Assembly (NCBI RefSeq): GCF_030272695.1
Contig: NZ_JARFYN010000013.1
Location: 62,001 to 126,000, forward strand
Length of the DNA: 64,000 bases
From: Martinezella calliandrae
GTDB lineage: Bacteria; Pseudomonadota; Alphaproteobacteria; Rhizobiales; Rhizobiaceae
Direction: 5' to 3'
Each line of letters starts with the position of its first letter. Position 1 is the stretch's first letter. The notes below the pieces were generated by a model. The model made no database searches and had not been told where the DNA came from. It worked only from the letters and a program-made list of their open reading frames with translations. The position numbers and the translations under genes were made by a program. Of this stretch, positions 1-9,240 are shown piece by piece.

Positions 1-654
1 GCGGCTGTCGCGGGCAAAGGTCCAGAGATCGCTGATCTCGGCTACCGCTTCGGCGTCACCGTCGATCAGTGCGCCGGCCTTGTCGTAGGTCGCCGAGATC
101 ATCTGGCTGACGATACGCATCGTCACGAAAGCTTCCGTTCCCTTCATCTCGGCGCTGAGGAGGTCAGCCTTGTCGATGCCGACGAAGGTGGACTTCACTT
201 TTTCGCCCTTGGCTTCCCGCTCGGCAATGGCGGCATCGAAGCCCTCATAGACTTCGCGGGACAACAGGCCCTTCAGCGCCTTACGGTCGCCATCGGCAAA
301 GGCCATGACGATCATCTCATAGGCCATACGCGCACCATTGACGAATTCCTTCGGGTTGAAGGACGGGTCGGCCTTGTTCAGTTCACGCAACGAGTCATTG
401 AGCGGCGTACCGGCTGCCGCAAAGGCGTCGATGGCGGCAAAGCGATCTTCGTCTTCCGCGACATCGCGGCGCGGCAGGGTCACGACCTTGCCGGCGTCGG
501 GGGCTGTCGGACCAGTCGCCGAATCGGGAGAACCGTAGAGATCGCGCGGCGGCTTCTCATTCCCCGTGCGGCGGCCAAGAACGCTGCGCAGCTGAAAGAA
601 AATCAGCACCGCCGCCACCAGGAAAAAGATCGTCACAAAGTCGTTTGCACCCAT
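1..654 (-). CDS. Tim44/TimA-like membrane-anchored adaptor, 3' end cut by window edge
   Basis: A leftward frame of 218 codons is open from an ATG at 654 to the window edge, so the C-terminus is missing. The first 22 residues form one hydrophobic segment (FVTIFFLVAAVLIFFQL), followed by a charged, proline-rich linker and, from about residue 75, a Tim44-type domain (DPSFNPKEFVNGARMAYEMI). The family in alphaproteobacteria is inner-membrane anchored and related to the C-terminal domain of mitochondrial Tim44; its role is thought to be adaptor-like but is poorly defined. It is divergent from fxsA across a 145-base gap and lies near secB, so an envelope or protein-export context is plausible. This is a family-level call. 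Confidence 0.8.
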   Translation of the reverse strand, partial: MGANDFVTIFFLVAAVLIFFQLRSVLGRRTGNEKPPRDLYGSPDSATGPTAPDAGKVVTLPRRDVAEDEDRFAAIDAFAAAGTPLNDSLRELNKADPSFNPKEFVNGARMAYEMIVMAFADGDRKALKGLLSREVYEGFDAAIAEREAKGEKVKSTFVGIDKADLLSAEMKGTEAFVTMRIVSQMISATYDKAGALIDGDAEAVAEISDLWTFARDSR

Positions 655-799
655 CTCGTGTCGGAACCACCGTTAAATTTGAGAGTTTCAATTCCCATAT
701 AGTCCGCATCCATCTATCATTCAAATAGCGGACTGGTATCTTTATTATGCGCGATGGACTAACGCTAAGCATACAAGCCCGCTTCCAGGACACGTTAAC

Positions 800-1339
800 A
801 TGCGCCTATCCCTTGTTCCTATCTTCGTCTTTCTGATGCCGCTTGCTGAAATCGCCGGCTTCATCATCGTCGGCAAGATGATCGGCGTCTGGGCGACATT
901 GGCACTTGTCATCCTCAGCGCCCTCCTGGGCGCCGCCCTTCTCAGAATCCAGGGCATCGGTATCCTGCAGCGCATTTCGGCCGAAAGCCGCAACGGCGGC
1001 GACCCTGGACGCGAGATGGTTCATGGCGCCATGATCGTCGTTGCGGCATTCCTCCTGATGCTGCCCGGCTTCATTTCTGATATTATCGGCTTGCTGCTCT
1101 TCATTCCGGCGATACGTGAGCTTGCCTGGAAGGTTCTGCGCAAGCGCATTGTCGTTCTGGGCAGTTCACGCGCCTTCAGACGCGGAGCTGAACAAGCTGG
1201 ACAAGGCCCGAACGCAGGTCCCGGCCCGAAAACTCGGCCGCGCGGACCCCGGCAAGTTGTCGATCTCGACGAGACCGATTTTCATCGCGAGCCCAATCGC
1301 AACTCGCCCTGGTCTGACCAAAAACGCCTTGAAGAATAG
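800..1339 (+). CDS. fxsA: FxsA family membrane protein
   Basis: This 179-residue protein has hydrophobic segments at about residues 3-25, 28-48 and 78-105, the last carrying the FxsA signature LLMLPGFISDIIGLLLFIP. In E. coli FxsA is a cytoplasmic-membrane protein whose overproduction relieves phage T7 exclusion by the F plasmid; its normal function is unknown. The C-terminal 65 residues are hydrophilic and Gly/Pro/Arg rich, an extension often seen in rhizobial versions. The ATG at 800 begins directly with the first membrane segment. It is divergent from the Tim44-like gene and 94 bases upstream of secB. Confidence 0.88.
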   Translation: MRLSLVPIFVFLMPLAEIAGFIIVGKMIGVWATLALVILSALLGAALLRIQGIGILQRISAESRNGGDPGREMVHGAMIVVAAFLLMLPGFISDIIGLLLFIPAIRELAWKVLRKRIVVLGSSRAFRRGAEQAGQGPNAGPGPKTRPRGPRQVVDLDETDFHREPNRNSPWSDQKRLEE

Positions 1340-1433
1340 GGCAAAGAGGCCAAAATGGCCAAAGCCTCAAGGGTTGTAAGCCCTTATTCGAAATGCTAGA
1401 TGGCGACACCCATAGACGTCAGAGGAAACCCCC

Positions 1434-1916
1434 ATGGCCAACGAGAATAGCGGCAACGGCGCAACGAACCCGAGCCTTTCCATCCTTGCCCAATACACCA
1501 AGGATCTTTCCTTCGAAAATCCTGGTGCTCCGCGCTCGCTGCAGGCCCGGGAAAATGCCCCCGATATCAACATCAATGTCAACGTCAACGCCAATCCGCT
1601 GTCGGAAGCAGATTTCGACGTCGTCTTGACGCTGAATGCCGAAGCCAAGGATGGTGACCGGGTTCTCTTCCATACCGAGCTGGTTTATGGCGGCGTCTTC
1701 CGCGTCACCGGTTTTCCCCAGGAACACATGCTGCCGCTGCTCTTCATCGAGTGCCCGCGCCTGCTGTTCCCCTTTGCCCGTCAGATCATCGCCGACGTCA
1801 CCCGCAATGGCGGCTTCCCGCCGCTGATGATCGACCCGATCGATTTCGCCCAGATGTTCTCGCAGCGTGTCGCCGAAGAACAGGCCCGCGCCCAGGTCCA
1901 GGCGGTCCCGAACTAA
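1434..1916 (+). CDS. secB: Protein-export chaperone SecB
   Basis: SecB is the tetrameric cytosolic chaperone that holds preproteins unfolded and passes them to SecA. The 160-residue frame matches the usual family length and contains the conserved core: an acidic and asparagine-rich strand ([20 protein letters not shown]), the [19 protein letters not shown] stretch, and [20 protein letters not shown], then [17 protein letters not shown]. The start at 1434 follows AGAGGAAACCCCC. A strong hairpin 36 bases after the stop ends transcription. Identification is secure from sequence. Confidence 0.96.
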   Translation: MANENSGNGATNPSLSILAQYTKDLSFENPGAPRSLQARENAPDININVNVNANPLSEADFDVVLTLNAEAKDGDRVLFHTELVYGGVFRVTGFPQEHMLPLLFIECPRLLFPFARQIIADVTRNGGFPPLMIDPIDFAQMFSQRVAEEQARAQVQAVPN

Positions 1917-1951
1917 GTCTTCGGTTTCTTCGATCGATGGAACTAAACTAA

Positions 1952-1980
1952 AAGCCCGGATTTCGATCCGGGCTTTTTTT
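1952..1980. terminator. Bidirectional intrinsic terminator between secB and dnaQ
   Basis: A perfect 10-bp stem, AAGCCCGGAT / ATCCGGGCTT, closes on a TTCG tetraloop and is followed by seven T residues on the plus strand and preceded by four A residues (T tract on the minus strand). It sits between the convergent secB and dnaQ stops, so it can serve both. Confidence 0.92.
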
Positions 1981-2000
1981 GTTCAGTCTGAAATATTTTC

Positions 2001-2717
2001 TCAGTTTGAGGTGCGGTATTTCGACCAGATGCCTTTTTCCCCCAGCTTGCCGATCAATGCGGCATGATTTTCCAGCTCGACCTGGCTCAATCTGCTCGCC
2101 AATGGCTTCGGCCGCACCAGGATATCCAAGCTCATCTCGTCCATATCCTCGACCTGAGGAGACCGTGCTGAGGAACCGTTGATGCTGCCGAGACCAAGGG
2201 CCGTCTGCCTGCCGCCGATCATCTCGATATAGACCTCGGCCAGGAGTTCGGAGTCGAGGAGCGCGCCGTGTTTGGTGCGGTGGGAATTGTCGATGCCGTA
2301 GCGCCGGCAGAGCGCGTCCAGTGAGTTCGGTCCCATCGGATGCTTGCGCCGCGCCATGGCCAGCGTATCGATCACCGTATCGGGTAAGATCGGTGGGCGG
2401 CCTAGCCTGGCAAATTCGGCATTGACGAAGCCCATGTCGAAAGTCGCGTTATGGGCGATCCACTTGGCTTCGCCGAAGAAGTCGAGGATTTGATCGACGA
2501 CATCGGCAAATGCCGGCTTGTCTTGCAGGAACTCGTCAGTGATACCATGCACGGCAAGTGCATCCGGATGCACTTTTCGGTCGCCGGGATTGATATAGAG
2601 ATGAATGGTCTTGCCGGTCGGAAAATGATTGAAGAGCTCGATACCGCCGATTTCGATGACACGGTCGGCTCTGTTGTCGAGGCCGGTCGTTTCCGTATCG
2701 AAAATGATTTCGCGCAT
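2001..2717 (-). CDS. dnaQ: DNA polymerase III epsilon subunit (3'-5' proofreading exonuclease)
   Basis: DnaQ edits mismatched nucleotides within the replicative core. The protein opens with MREIIFDTETTGLD, giving Exo I acidic residues D7 and E9; Exo II is HNATFDMGF with D94; Exo III is HRTKHGALLDSELLAEVY with H150 and D155, the HxAxxD arrangement of DEDDh exonucleases. I chose the ATG at 2717 rather than an upstream alternative because GGAAAGG precedes it and the motif then begins at the usual distance. Its start is one base beyond the coaE stop, so the two are translationally linked within coaE-dnaQ, downstream of aroE and maf. Confidence 0.95.
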   Translation of the reverse strand: MREIIFDTETTGLDNRADRVIEIGGIELFNHFPTGKTIHLYINPGDRKVHPDALAVHGITDEFLQDKPAFADVVDQILDFFGEAKWIAHNATFDMGFVNAEFARLGRPPILPDTVIDTLAMARRKHPMGPNSLDALCRRYGIDNSHRTKHGALLDSELLAEVYIEMIGGRQTALGLGSINGSSARSPQVEDMDEMSLDILVRPKPLASRLSQVELENHAALIGKLGEKGIWSKYRTSN

Positions 2718-2718
2718 A

Positions 2719-3336
2719 TCAGGCCTTTCCACCAGTAGGCTCGTTGACTGTCGACCGCTGCTGCAGATCCGCTATGATGTTTTTGACCTGCTCCCGCGCT
2801 GCGTCTATGCTTTGGCCGGTGTCGATGATGTAATCAGCCCGTGCCCGCTTCTCGGCATCCGGAGTCTGGCGAGAGAGAATCATATTGAATTTTTCCTCCG
2901 TCATGCCCGGTCGGGCAAGTACTCTTTGCCTTTGAATCTGTGGATCGCAGCTGACGACGACGATCTTGTCGACCCTTTTATCGGCGCCGGTTTCGAATAG
3001 CAGCGGAATGTCGAGCACAACGATTTCCGCGCCAGCAGCACGCTGGCGATCCAGAAACTTCCGCTCCCGCTGCCGCACCAGTGGATGGACGATGGCTTCC
3101 AGCCGTTTGAAACCGGAGGGATCGTTGGCAAGTTTGCTGGCAAGCGCCTGCCGGTCGACAGCCCCGTCCTTCGTCGTTCCAGGAAAAGCGGCTTCGACCA
3201 AGGCTACGGCTTCACCAATGTAAAGATCATGCACCACCGCATCGGCGTCGTTCACCGGGATGCCGGCTTCAGCAAACAGCTCGCCCGATGTCGATTTTCC
3301 CATACCGATGGAGCCCGTGAGGCCTACGCGGATCAT
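2719..3336 (-). CDS. coaE: Dephospho-CoA kinase
   Basis: CoaE phosphorylates the ribose 3' hydroxyl of dephospho-CoA in the last step of coenzyme A synthesis. The P-loop is at residues 8-16 (GSIGMGKST). Also seen are the conserved PLLFETG stretch and the C-terminal ARADYIIDTG segment. The 205-residue length is normal. The ATG at 3336 shares its A with the TGA of aroE (TGATG), a typical coupled start; a TTG one codon upstream is possible but less attractive. The gene lies in the leftward order maf-aroE-coaE-dnaQ, conserved in many alphaproteobacteria near the origin. Confidence 0.95.
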   Translation of the reverse strand: MIRVGLTGSIGMGKSTSGELFAEAGIPVNDADAVVHDLYIGEAVALVEAAFPGTTKDGAVDRQALASKLANDPSGFKRLEAIVHPLVRQRERKFLDRQRAAGAEIVVLDIPLLFETGADKRVDKIVVVSCDPQIQRQRVLARPGMTEEKFNMILSRQTPDAEKRARADYIIDTGQSIDAAREQVKNIIADLQQRSTVNEPTGGKA

Positions 3337-4193
3337 CAATGCTTTTCCATATCGGCGATGATCAAGGCTCGCAGCGCTTCATCGACCACAGGGCGCTTGC
3401 CGAACCATTTTTCAAAACCTGGAACGGCCTGGTGCAGCAACATGCCGAGACCATCGACAATGCGAAAACCCTGTTCTTCGGCCTGGACCAGCAACGTGGT
3501 TTTCAGTGGTACATAGACGATGTCGGTCACAACGGCATTTGCGGCCAGCGGCGAAAAATCGATACGCGGTGCCGCTTCGCCGTCCATGCCTAGAGAGGTC
3601 GTATTCACGAAGAGACCGGCATCCCGCATCACCTCTTGCAGCGATGCCATCCGATGGGCATGGACGCGTCCGCCGAACCGATCCGCCAGTTCCTGCGCCC
3701 GTTCGACGGTGCGGTTGACGACGTGAACTTCCCCGATGCCACGGTCCCTCACCGCCTGGATGATGGCGCGGCTCGCGCCCCCCGCCCCCAGAATCACCAC
3801 TCGTCCGATACGATCCCAACCCGGATGGCGCTCATCCAGATTGGCCGTGAAACCGCGGCCGTCCGTATTGGTCGCATGCAGCAAACCATCCTGAAGCCAC
3901 AGCGTGTTCGAAGCTCCGAGTTCGATGGACAATTCATCCGGTCGATCCACCAGTTTAAACGCCGTCTCCTTATGGGGGATCGTCACATTGCCGCCGACGT
4001 AACGGCTCGAACCGTCCTTCAATGCGGCGATGAAGGCCGGAAAATCATCCGGCGAAACCTCATGGGCGCGATAACTGCCAGCGAGACCGAGTGTGCGCAG
4101 CCAGTGGCCATGGATCAATGGCGAGCGCGAATGCTTGACGGGATAGCCTGTGACAAACGCATTCGGTCCGAATGTTTCACGTGAATCACCCAT
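3336..4193 (-). CDS. aroE: Shikimate dehydrogenase (NADP+)
   Basis: AroE reduces 3-dehydroshikimate to shikimate on the aromatic amino-acid pathway. The substrate site [10 protein letters not shown] lies at residues 16-25, the catalytic lysine is K75 in [10 protein letters not shown], and the dinucleotide-binding loop GAGGASRAI and basic NADP patch NRTVERA follow. Length (285 residues) is typical. The ATG at 4193 overlaps the maf stop by 8 bases. The codons just after the start carry a parS-like 16-mer (4173-4188), so the region coding the N-terminus doubles as a probable ParB site. Confidence 0.95.
   Translation of the reverse strand: MGDSRETFGPNAFVTGYPVKHSRSPLIHGHWLRTLGLAGSYRAHEVSPDDFPAFIAALKDGSSRYVGGNVTIPHKETAFKLVDRPDELSIELGASNTLWLQDGLLHATNTDGRGFTANLDERHPGWDRIGRVVILGAGGASRAIIQAVRDRGIGEVHVVNRTVERAQELADRFGGRVHAHRMASLQEVMRDAGLFVNTTSLGMDGEAAPRIDFSPLAANAVVTDIVYVPLKTTLLVQAEEQGFRIVDGLGMLLHQAVPGFEKWFGKRPVVDEALRALIIADMEKH
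4173..4188. promoter_or_regulatory. parS-like ParB-binding site (one mismatch), within aroE
   Basis: TGTTTCACGTGAATCA differs from the palindromic consensus TGTTTCACGTGAAACA at one base. It lies inside the first codons of aroE and overlaps the maf stop, about 1.5 kb left of the proposed oriC. The consensus is shared widely by bacterial chromosomal ParB proteins and parB is in this window. Confidence 0.78.
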
Positions 4194-4785
4194 CAATCAC
4201 TCCAAGCTCACGAAGCTGCTGAAGGAGAGGCAGCATCGGCAATCCGACGATAGTAAAATAATCGCCGTCGATTTTCGAGAAAAGCTGTATCCCCTCGGCC
4301 TCGAGCTGATAGGCGCCAACGCTTGACAGCGCCTTGTCGCCAACGCGGTTCAGATGGCGATGGATAAAATCGGACGAGAGATCGCGCATGGTCAAGTCGG
4401 CGTGCGAGACATGTTCCCAGATGATGTCGCCGTTGCGCGCCAACGCGATGGCGCTGTTGAGGCGATGGGTCTTGCCGGACAAAATACGTAGATGGTTTTC
4501 GGCGTCCAACAACGTCTTCGGCTTATGGAAGACCTGATCACCAAGCGACATTGTTTGATCCGAGCCGATGACGAGCGAGCCGGCGAAACGATCGCTCACC
4601 TCTTTCGCCTTGCCCTTGGCAAGCACAAGCGCCACGGCGTCCGGTCCGGCGCCATCCTGCTCCAGCGGTGCTTCGATTGCGCGTTCGTCGATTTGAGCCG
4701 CCACCGCTTGGAAATGCAGACCGGCATTTTGCATCAGCATCCGCCGGAACGGGCTGGAAGAGGCAAGAATGAGCGGCGCTGTCAT
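4186..4785 (-). CDS. maf: Maf-like nucleotide pyrophosphatase
   Basis: Maf proteins hydrolyse non-canonical or modified nucleoside triphosphates to the monophosphate plus pyrophosphate. The N-terminus [13 protein letters not shown] carries the conserved SSSPxR phosphate-binding stretch, and [10 protein letters not shown] holds the catalytic aspartate; a later GAYQLEAEG and [11 protein letters not shown] complete the family pattern. At 199 residues it is normal length. The ATG at 4785 follows GAGG. It overlaps aroE by 8 bases and is 35 bases downstream of ppsR, so ppsR-maf-aroE-coaE-dnaQ may be cotranscribed. Which nucleotide it prefers cannot be told from sequence. Confidence 0.93.
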   Translation of the reverse strand: MTAPLILASSSPFRRMLMQNAGLHFQAVAAQIDERAIEAPLEQDGAGPDAVALVLAKGKAKEVSDRFAGSLVIGSDQTMSLGDQVFHKPKTLLDAENHLRILSGKTHRLNSAIALARNGDIIWEHVSHADLTMRDLSSDFIHRHLNRVGDKALSSVGAYQLEAEGIQLFSKIDGDYFTIVGLPMLPLLQQLRELGVIDG

Positions 4786-4820
4786 ATCGGATTAACCTCG
4801 GAAATCTTGATATTCAGCGC

Positions 4821-5642
4821 TTAACGCAGCTTCGGTCGCAGAGCAACAATGGCGGCCGCAGTCTCTTCGATCGAGCGGCGGGTGACATCGATGACAGGCC
4901 AATTGTGCCGAGCGCAGAGCGAGCGAGCATATTTGAGCTCCTCGGAAATCGTCGCCCGATCGATATAGTCACCCCGATCGAAACCGGCCGTCGCGCCAAG
5001 GATGCGATTTTCACGAACCTGAGATATACGGTCGGTCGTTGCCACCAGCCCAACGATCAGCGGTTTGGTCGCCCGGATCAAGCTCTCGGGCAAAGGCACG
5101 CCATGGACGATCGGGATATTGGCGGTCTTGATACCCCTATTGGCGAGATAGATGCTCGTTGGCGTCTTCGATGTCCGGCTGATGCCGATGATAACGACAT
5201 CGGCATCATTATAATCATCCTGCATCTGCCCATCATCGTGATCCATGGTGAAGTTCAGCGCCTCGATGCGGGCGAAATAGTCTGCGTTCATCACATGCTG
5301 GGCTCCGACGCGGCGGCGCGACGCTGTACCGAGATAAGTCTGGAAGACATTCATGACAGGCTCGAGGACATTGACGCAGGGTACAGCCATCTCGCGACAA
5401 CGCTCGGCGATGATATCGGCAAGCTCGCGGTCGACGATGGTATAAAGGACGATCCCAGGACTATGGTCGATGGCTTCCAGAACCGGCAGTAGTTGTTTGC
5501 GGTTCCTAATCAGCGGATAGACATGCTCGATCGGCTGGCTGGCATGGAATTGCACTGAGGCGGCGCGGCCTGCGGAGATCAGAGTCTCACCGGTTGAGTC
5601 AGAAATCAGATGCAGATGAAAGAAGCTTGTCCGGTTTTCCAC
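4821..5642 (-). CDS. ppsR: Pyruvate, phosphate dikinase regulatory protein (RP001/DUF299 family)
   Basis: This bifunctional enzyme uses ADP to inactivate, and phosphate to reactivate, pyruvate phosphate dikinase or PEP synthase by threonine phosphorylation. The 273-residue frame begins [20 protein letters not shown] and has the nucleotide-binding loop [11 protein letters not shown] at about residues 153-163. I place the start at a GTG (5642) because GGAAAG lies upstream at good spacing and homologues begin at this point; an upstream ATG at 5735 would add 31 residues lying in the origin region. Its homologue in Caulobacter (RP001) flanks the replication origin opposite hemE, exactly the arrangement here. 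Confidence 0.93.
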   Translation of the reverse strand: MENRTSFFHLHLISDSTGETLISAGRAASVQFHASQPIEHVYPLIRNRKQLLPVLEAIDHSPGIVLYTIVDRELADIIAERCREMAVPCVNVLEPVMNVFQTYLGTASRRRVGAQHVMNADYFARIEALNFTMDHDDGQMQDDYNDADVVIIGISRTSKTPTSIYLANRGIKTANIPIVHGVPLPESLIRATKPLIVGLVATTDRISQVRENRILGATAGFDRGDYIDRATISEELKYARSLCARHNWPVIDVTRRSIEETAAAIVALRPKLR

Positions 5643-6034
5643 GCTACTTTCCGTCGCCTGTTGATATTTCGGGAGAGTAGAGAGGTACGGGAAGCAGCCG
5701 GTCGGGGGCAAGTGGAAAACTGCCGGCTTTTCCACATTTCGAATTTCGCTATGGGAGTCTTTTCGGAGTTTGTGGGTAATGTGGATAATTCCCGTTCTAC
5801 AGCGATCCTCCTCGATTTATCCCCAGACCGGCCCAAAAAGAAAAACAGCTTCAAGCCCTTCAAAACACTGATCTTACTTCTTCGTTGTCCACATAACTTA
5901 GAGGCAGCTTGACCTCTTTGCCCGATTTTGATGGATGCGCGACATTTTGGATCGGCCGTGGATAAATATTAATCCTTGATAGTCACCGACTCTAAGAAAT
6001 AGAAACCTTAGATATATGTTTGGTTTTATATGGG
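5643..6034. other. Putative chromosomal replication origin (oriC) between ppsR and hemE
   Basis: This 392-base non-coding gap separates genes transcribed in opposite directions away from it. Against the DnaA box TTATCCACA I see one perfect match at 5780-5788 (minus strand) and near matches at 5728-5736 (+), 5771-5779 (-), 5817-5825 (+), 5885-5893 (+) and 5957-5965 (-), each with one difference. The right part, about 5960-6032, is AT rich and could be the unwinding element. CcrM-type GANTC sites occur at 5755-5759 and 5988-5992. In Caulobacter and other alphaproteobacteria the origin lies between the RP001 homologue and hemE, and parAB is about 7 kb away here. Initiation itself is inferred, not shown. 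Confidence 0.85.
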
Positions 6035-7078
6035 ATGACGACTTTGAGCGAGGAACGCCGGAAGATCATGAGAGTGCTCAGCGGAGAAACGCTGACCCCT
6101 CCCCCTCTTTGGTTGATGCGCCAAGCCGGACGCTATCTCCCCGAATATAGAGAGACACGGACGAGGGCCGGAAGCTTTCTCGAACTCTGTTATACTCCGG
6201 AGTATGCGGTCGAGGTGACGCTGCAGCCGATCCGGCGGTATGGCTTCGATGCTGCGATCCTGTTTTCCGATATTCTGGTGATCCCCGATGCGTTGAAACG
6301 CAATGTCCGCTATACCGAGGGGCACGGCCCGGAGATGGATCCCATCGACGAAACGGGCATTCGGGCGTTGAACGGCGAAGGTGTGGTTGAGTACCTCGCT
6401 CCGGTCATGGAGACGGTGCGGCGGCTGCGCGGTGAACTGCCGGAGGAAACGACGCTCCTTGGCTTCTGCGGCGCGCCCTGGACAGTTGCCACCTATATGA
6501 TCGCCGGTCATGGCACATCCGATCAGGCCCCTGCCCGGCTCTTCGCTTATCGGCATCCCAAAGCATTCGAGCATCTGCTCATGCTGCTGGCCGATATCTC
6601 CGCCGATTATCTCCTGGCGCAGATCGATGCCGGCGCCGACGCTGTGCAGATCTTCGATTCCTGGGCGGGTGTGCTTGGGGAGACCGAGTTTGAGGCTTTT
6701 GCCGTGAAACCAGTTGCCAGGATCATCGCCTCGATCAAGGCACGGCGGCCGCAGGCCAGGATCATCGCCTTTGCCAAGGGCGCGGGATATCTGCTCAAGA
6801 CCTATCGGCAGAAGACGGGTGCCGACGCTATCGGACTAGACTGGTCGGTGCCGCTTGCCTTTGCCAGGGAGTTGCAGCAGGACGGCCCGGTTCAAGGCAA
6901 CCTCGATCCGATGCGGGTCGTTGCCGGCGGTAAGGCGCTTAGCGATGGGATCGACAATATCCTGCAGCAGCTGGGGCACGGCCCACTGATCTTCAATCTC
7001 GGCCACGGAATTACGCCGCAGGCCGATCCGTCCAATGTCGCTGCTCTAGTCGAGCGCGTGCGCGGATGGAAAGGGTGA
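6035..7078 (+). CDS. hemE: Uroporphyrinogen decarboxylase
   Basis: HemE removes four carboxyl groups from uroporphyrinogen III to give coproporphyrinogen III in heme synthesis. The family signature [17 protein letters not shown] places the substrate-binding RQAGR at residues 29-33; the second signature [14 protein letters not shown] and the C-terminal NLGHGI are also present. Length is 347 residues. The ATG at 6035 has a poor ribosome site; an in-frame TTG at 6020 and an ATG at 6068 are alternatives, but 6035 keeps the usual N-terminal SEERRKIM. It is the first gene on the right flank of the origin and is followed after four bases by hemJ. Confidence 0.95.
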   Translation: MTTLSEERRKIMRVLSGETLTPPPLWLMRQAGRYLPEYRETRTRAGSFLELCYTPEYAVEVTLQPIRRYGFDAAILFSDILVIPDALKRNVRYTEGHGPEMDPIDETGIRALNGEGVVEYLAPVMETVRRLRGELPEETTLLGFCGAPWTVATYMIAGHGTSDQAPARLFAYRHPKAFEHLLMLLADISADYLLAQIDAGADAVQIFDSWAGVLGETEFEAFAVKPVARIIASIKARRPQARIIAFAKGAGYLLKTYRQKTGADAIGLDWSVPLAFARELQQDGPVQGNLDPMRVVAGGKALSDGIDNILQQLGHGPLIFNLGHGITPQADPSNVAALVERVRGWKG

Positions 7079-7082
7079 ACGG

Positions 7083-7637
7083 ATGAATGAGCGTTCGGGG
7101 GAAAAGCAGATAGATTCTCGCGCCGGCGCTTATGCCAGCCGGCGCGCCTATTTGATGATCCTATTGTTCGCGGTGCTGGCGATTGGCCTCTTTGCCTGGC
7201 ATCCGGACAATCTCTACCTCTGGATTAAGGCTTTGCACATCATCGCGGTTATTTCCTGGATGGCCGGGCTTTTTTATATGCCGAGGCTTTTCATCTATCA
7301 TACCGACGCCGAGCCCGGTTCGCAGCAATCGGAAACTTTCAAGGTGATGGAGCGACGACTTGAGCGGGTGATAATGACGCCCGCCATGATCCTGACCTGG
7401 GTTTTCGGGCTCTATCTCGCCTGGTCGGCTTATGATTTCCAGGGCGGCTGGCTGCATGCCAAGATGGGCCTTGTCGTGCTGCTGACGGCTATCCATATCT
7501 ACTTCAGTCGGGCGGTTGGCGAGTTTGCACGAGATGAGAACCGGCATTCTGCCCGATACTGGCGGTATATGAACGAGGCGCCGACAGTGCTTATGATCCT
7601 GATCGTGATCCTGGTCGTGGTGAAGCCGTTTGCGTAA
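7083..7637 (+). CDS. hemJ: Protoporphyrinogen IX oxidase HemJ (membrane protein)
   Basis: HemJ converts protoporphyrinogen IX to protoporphyrin IX in bacteria that lack HemG and HemY. The 184-residue protein has about four to five membrane segments (residues 23-40, 46-66, 98-117, 126-143, 165-181). The family block IKALHIIAVISWMAGLFYMP contains H52, and R68 follows it. The gene starts four bases after hemE with AAGGGTGAACGG as ribosome site, so the two form an operon for consecutive late steps in heme synthesis. The family assignment is firm; the reaction is taken from characterised homologues. Confidence 0.9.
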   Translation: MNERSGEKQIDSRAGAYASRRAYLMILLFAVLAIGLFAWHPDNLYLWIKALHIIAVISWMAGLFYMPRLFIYHTDAEPGSQQSETFKVMERRLERVIMTPAMILTWVFGLYLAWSAYDFQGGWLHAKMGLVVLLTAIHIYFSRAVGEFARDENRHSARYWRYMNEAPTVLMILIVILVVVKPFA

Positions 7638-7689
7638 AATACGAAGCAGAACTTAGCGTTTAAGTTAAATTTCTTTCATTTCGTCACCC

Positions 7690-7826
7690 CCCCTTGCGGG
7701 GCACAAAGTGAATCGCTATTTTCCCGCCATCTCTTCTTCGTGGCATGTATCCGTTCCGTCGCCCGCGAATACCCTCATCGCGGTTCTGAATACGACCAAC
7801 ACTGCCTTTCCCCTTCTAAAACAGAG
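7690..7826 (+). promoter_or_regulatory. C-rich, G-poor leader of rho (possible rut-like autoregulatory region)
   Basis: The rho leader is unusually pyrimidine rich and G poor for this genome, with runs such as CTATTTTCCCGCCATCTC and CTGCCTTTCCCCTTCT. Unstructured C-rich RNA is the loading site for Rho, and rho autoregulation by termination in its leader is known in E. coli. The inference is compositional only. Confidence 0.35.
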
Positions 7827-7837
7827 TAAATCCCTTC

Positions 7838-9103
7838 ATGGCTGAAATGAAGCTTCAAGAACTTAAGAACAAATCCCCGACCGATCTCCTGGCGTTTGCC
7901 GAATCGCTCGAGGTCGAAAATGCCAGCACGATGCGCAAACAGGAACTGATGTTTGCCATTTTGAAGGTGCTTGCCAGCCAGGACGTGGAAATTATCGGTG
8001 AAGGCGTTGTCGAGGTCCTGCAGGACGGGTTCGGCTTCCTGCGTTCGGCCAATGCCAATTATCTGCCGGGTCCCGACGATATCTATATCTCACCGTCGCA
8101 GATCCGCCGCTTCTCGCTGAAGACGGGCGATACGGTCGAGGGACCGATACGTGGACCGAAGGAAGGCGAGCGCTATTTCGCGTTGCTGAAGGTCAACACC
8201 ATCAATTTCGATGATCCGGAAAAGATCCGTCACAAGGTCCACTTCGACAATCTTACGCCGCTTTATCCGAACGAACGCTTCCGCATGGAACTCGACGTTC
8301 CCACCTCCAAGGACCTGTCACCACGCGTCATCGATCTCGTAGCGCCGCTCGGCAAGGGCCAGCGCGGTCTGATCGTGGCGCCGCCACGCACCGGCAAGAC
8401 CGTGCTACTGCAGAACATCGCCCATTCGATCACGGCCAATCACCCGGATTGCTATCTGATCGTTCTTCTCATCGACGAACGTCCTGAAGAAGTGACGGAT
8501 ATGCAGCGCTCGGTGCGCGGCGAAGTCATTTCGTCGACCTTCGACGAACCCGCCGTTCGCCACGTGCAGGTCGCCGAGATGGTCATCGAAAAGGCCAAGC
8601 GCCTCGTCGAACATGGCCGTGACGTCGTTATCTTGCTCGATTCGATCACTCGTCTCGGCCGTGCCTACAACACGGTCGTTCCCTCCTCCGGTAAGGTTCT
8701 GACCGGCGGTGTCGACGCCAACGCCTTGCAGCGCCCGAAGCGCTTCTTCGGCGCGGCGCGTAACATCGAAGAAGGCGGTTCGCTGACCATCATCGCGACG
8801 GCGCTAATCGATACCGGTAGCCGTATGGACGAAGTGATCTTCGAAGAATTCAAGGGCACCGGTAACTCGGAAATCGTTCTTGACCGCAAGGTTGCGGATA
8901 AGCGCATCTTCCCAGCGATGGATATTCTGAAGTCCGGTACCCGTAAGGAAGACCTGCTGGTGCCGCGTCAGGATCTGCAGAAGATCTTCGTTCTTCGCCG
9001 GATCCTTGCGCCGATGGGTACTACGGATGCTATCGAATTCCTAATCGACAAGCTGAAGCAGACGAAGAATAACCCCGACTTCTTCGACTCGATGAATACT
9101 TGA
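7838..9103 (+). CDS. rho: Transcription termination factor Rho
   Basis: Rho is the hexameric RNA-dependent ATPase that terminates untranslated transcripts. The 421-residue protein has the N-terminal Rho_N helix-extended-loop domain (residues 5-45), the cold-shock-like RNA-binding fold with [19 protein letters not shown] near 63-81, and a RecA-like ATPase with the P-loop [15 protein letters not shown] at 174-188, Walker [11 protein letters not shown] and the Q/R-loop region. Length is normal for alphaproteobacteria. It is preceded by a 200-base leader after hemJ and followed by its own terminator. Confidence 0.97.
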   Translation: MAEMKLQELKNKSPTDLLAFAESLEVENASTMRKQELMFAILKVLASQDVEIIGEGVVEVLQDGFGFLRSANANYLPGPDDIYISPSQIRRFSLKTGDTVEGPIRGPKEGERYFALLKVNTINFDDPEKIRHKVHFDNLTPLYPNERFRMELDVPTSKDLSPRVIDLVAPLGKGQRGLIVAPPRTGKTVLLQNIAHSITANHPDCYLIVLLIDERPEEVTDMQRSVRGEVISSTFDEPAVRHVQVAEMVIEKAKRLVEHGRDVVILLDSITRLGRAYNTVVPSSGKVLTGGVDANALQRPKRFFGAARNIEEGGSLTIIATALIDTGSRMDEVIFEEFKGTGNSEIVLDRKVADKRIFPAMDILKSGTRKEDLLVPRQDLQKIFVLRRILAPMGTTDAIEFLIDKLKQTKNNPDFFDSMNT

Positions 9104-9155
9104 TCCTTAGCCGGATTCACAGTTGCCGTTATACGGCGAAAACTTGAGATGAGCT

Positions 9156-9184
9156 ATCGGGTCGCGTCGTGCGGCCCGATTTTG
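9156..9184 (+). terminator. Intrinsic terminator of rho
   Basis: ATCGGGTCGC pairs with GCGGCCCGAT (one G-U pair) around a short loop, followed by TTTTG. It lies 53 bases after the rho stop and before mnmE. Confidence 0.8.
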
Positions 9185-9240
9185 TCTAAGCTCAGCTCTG
9201 CTGGGCTCACGGCGAAATGATTCGGATGCGGATCAATCCA

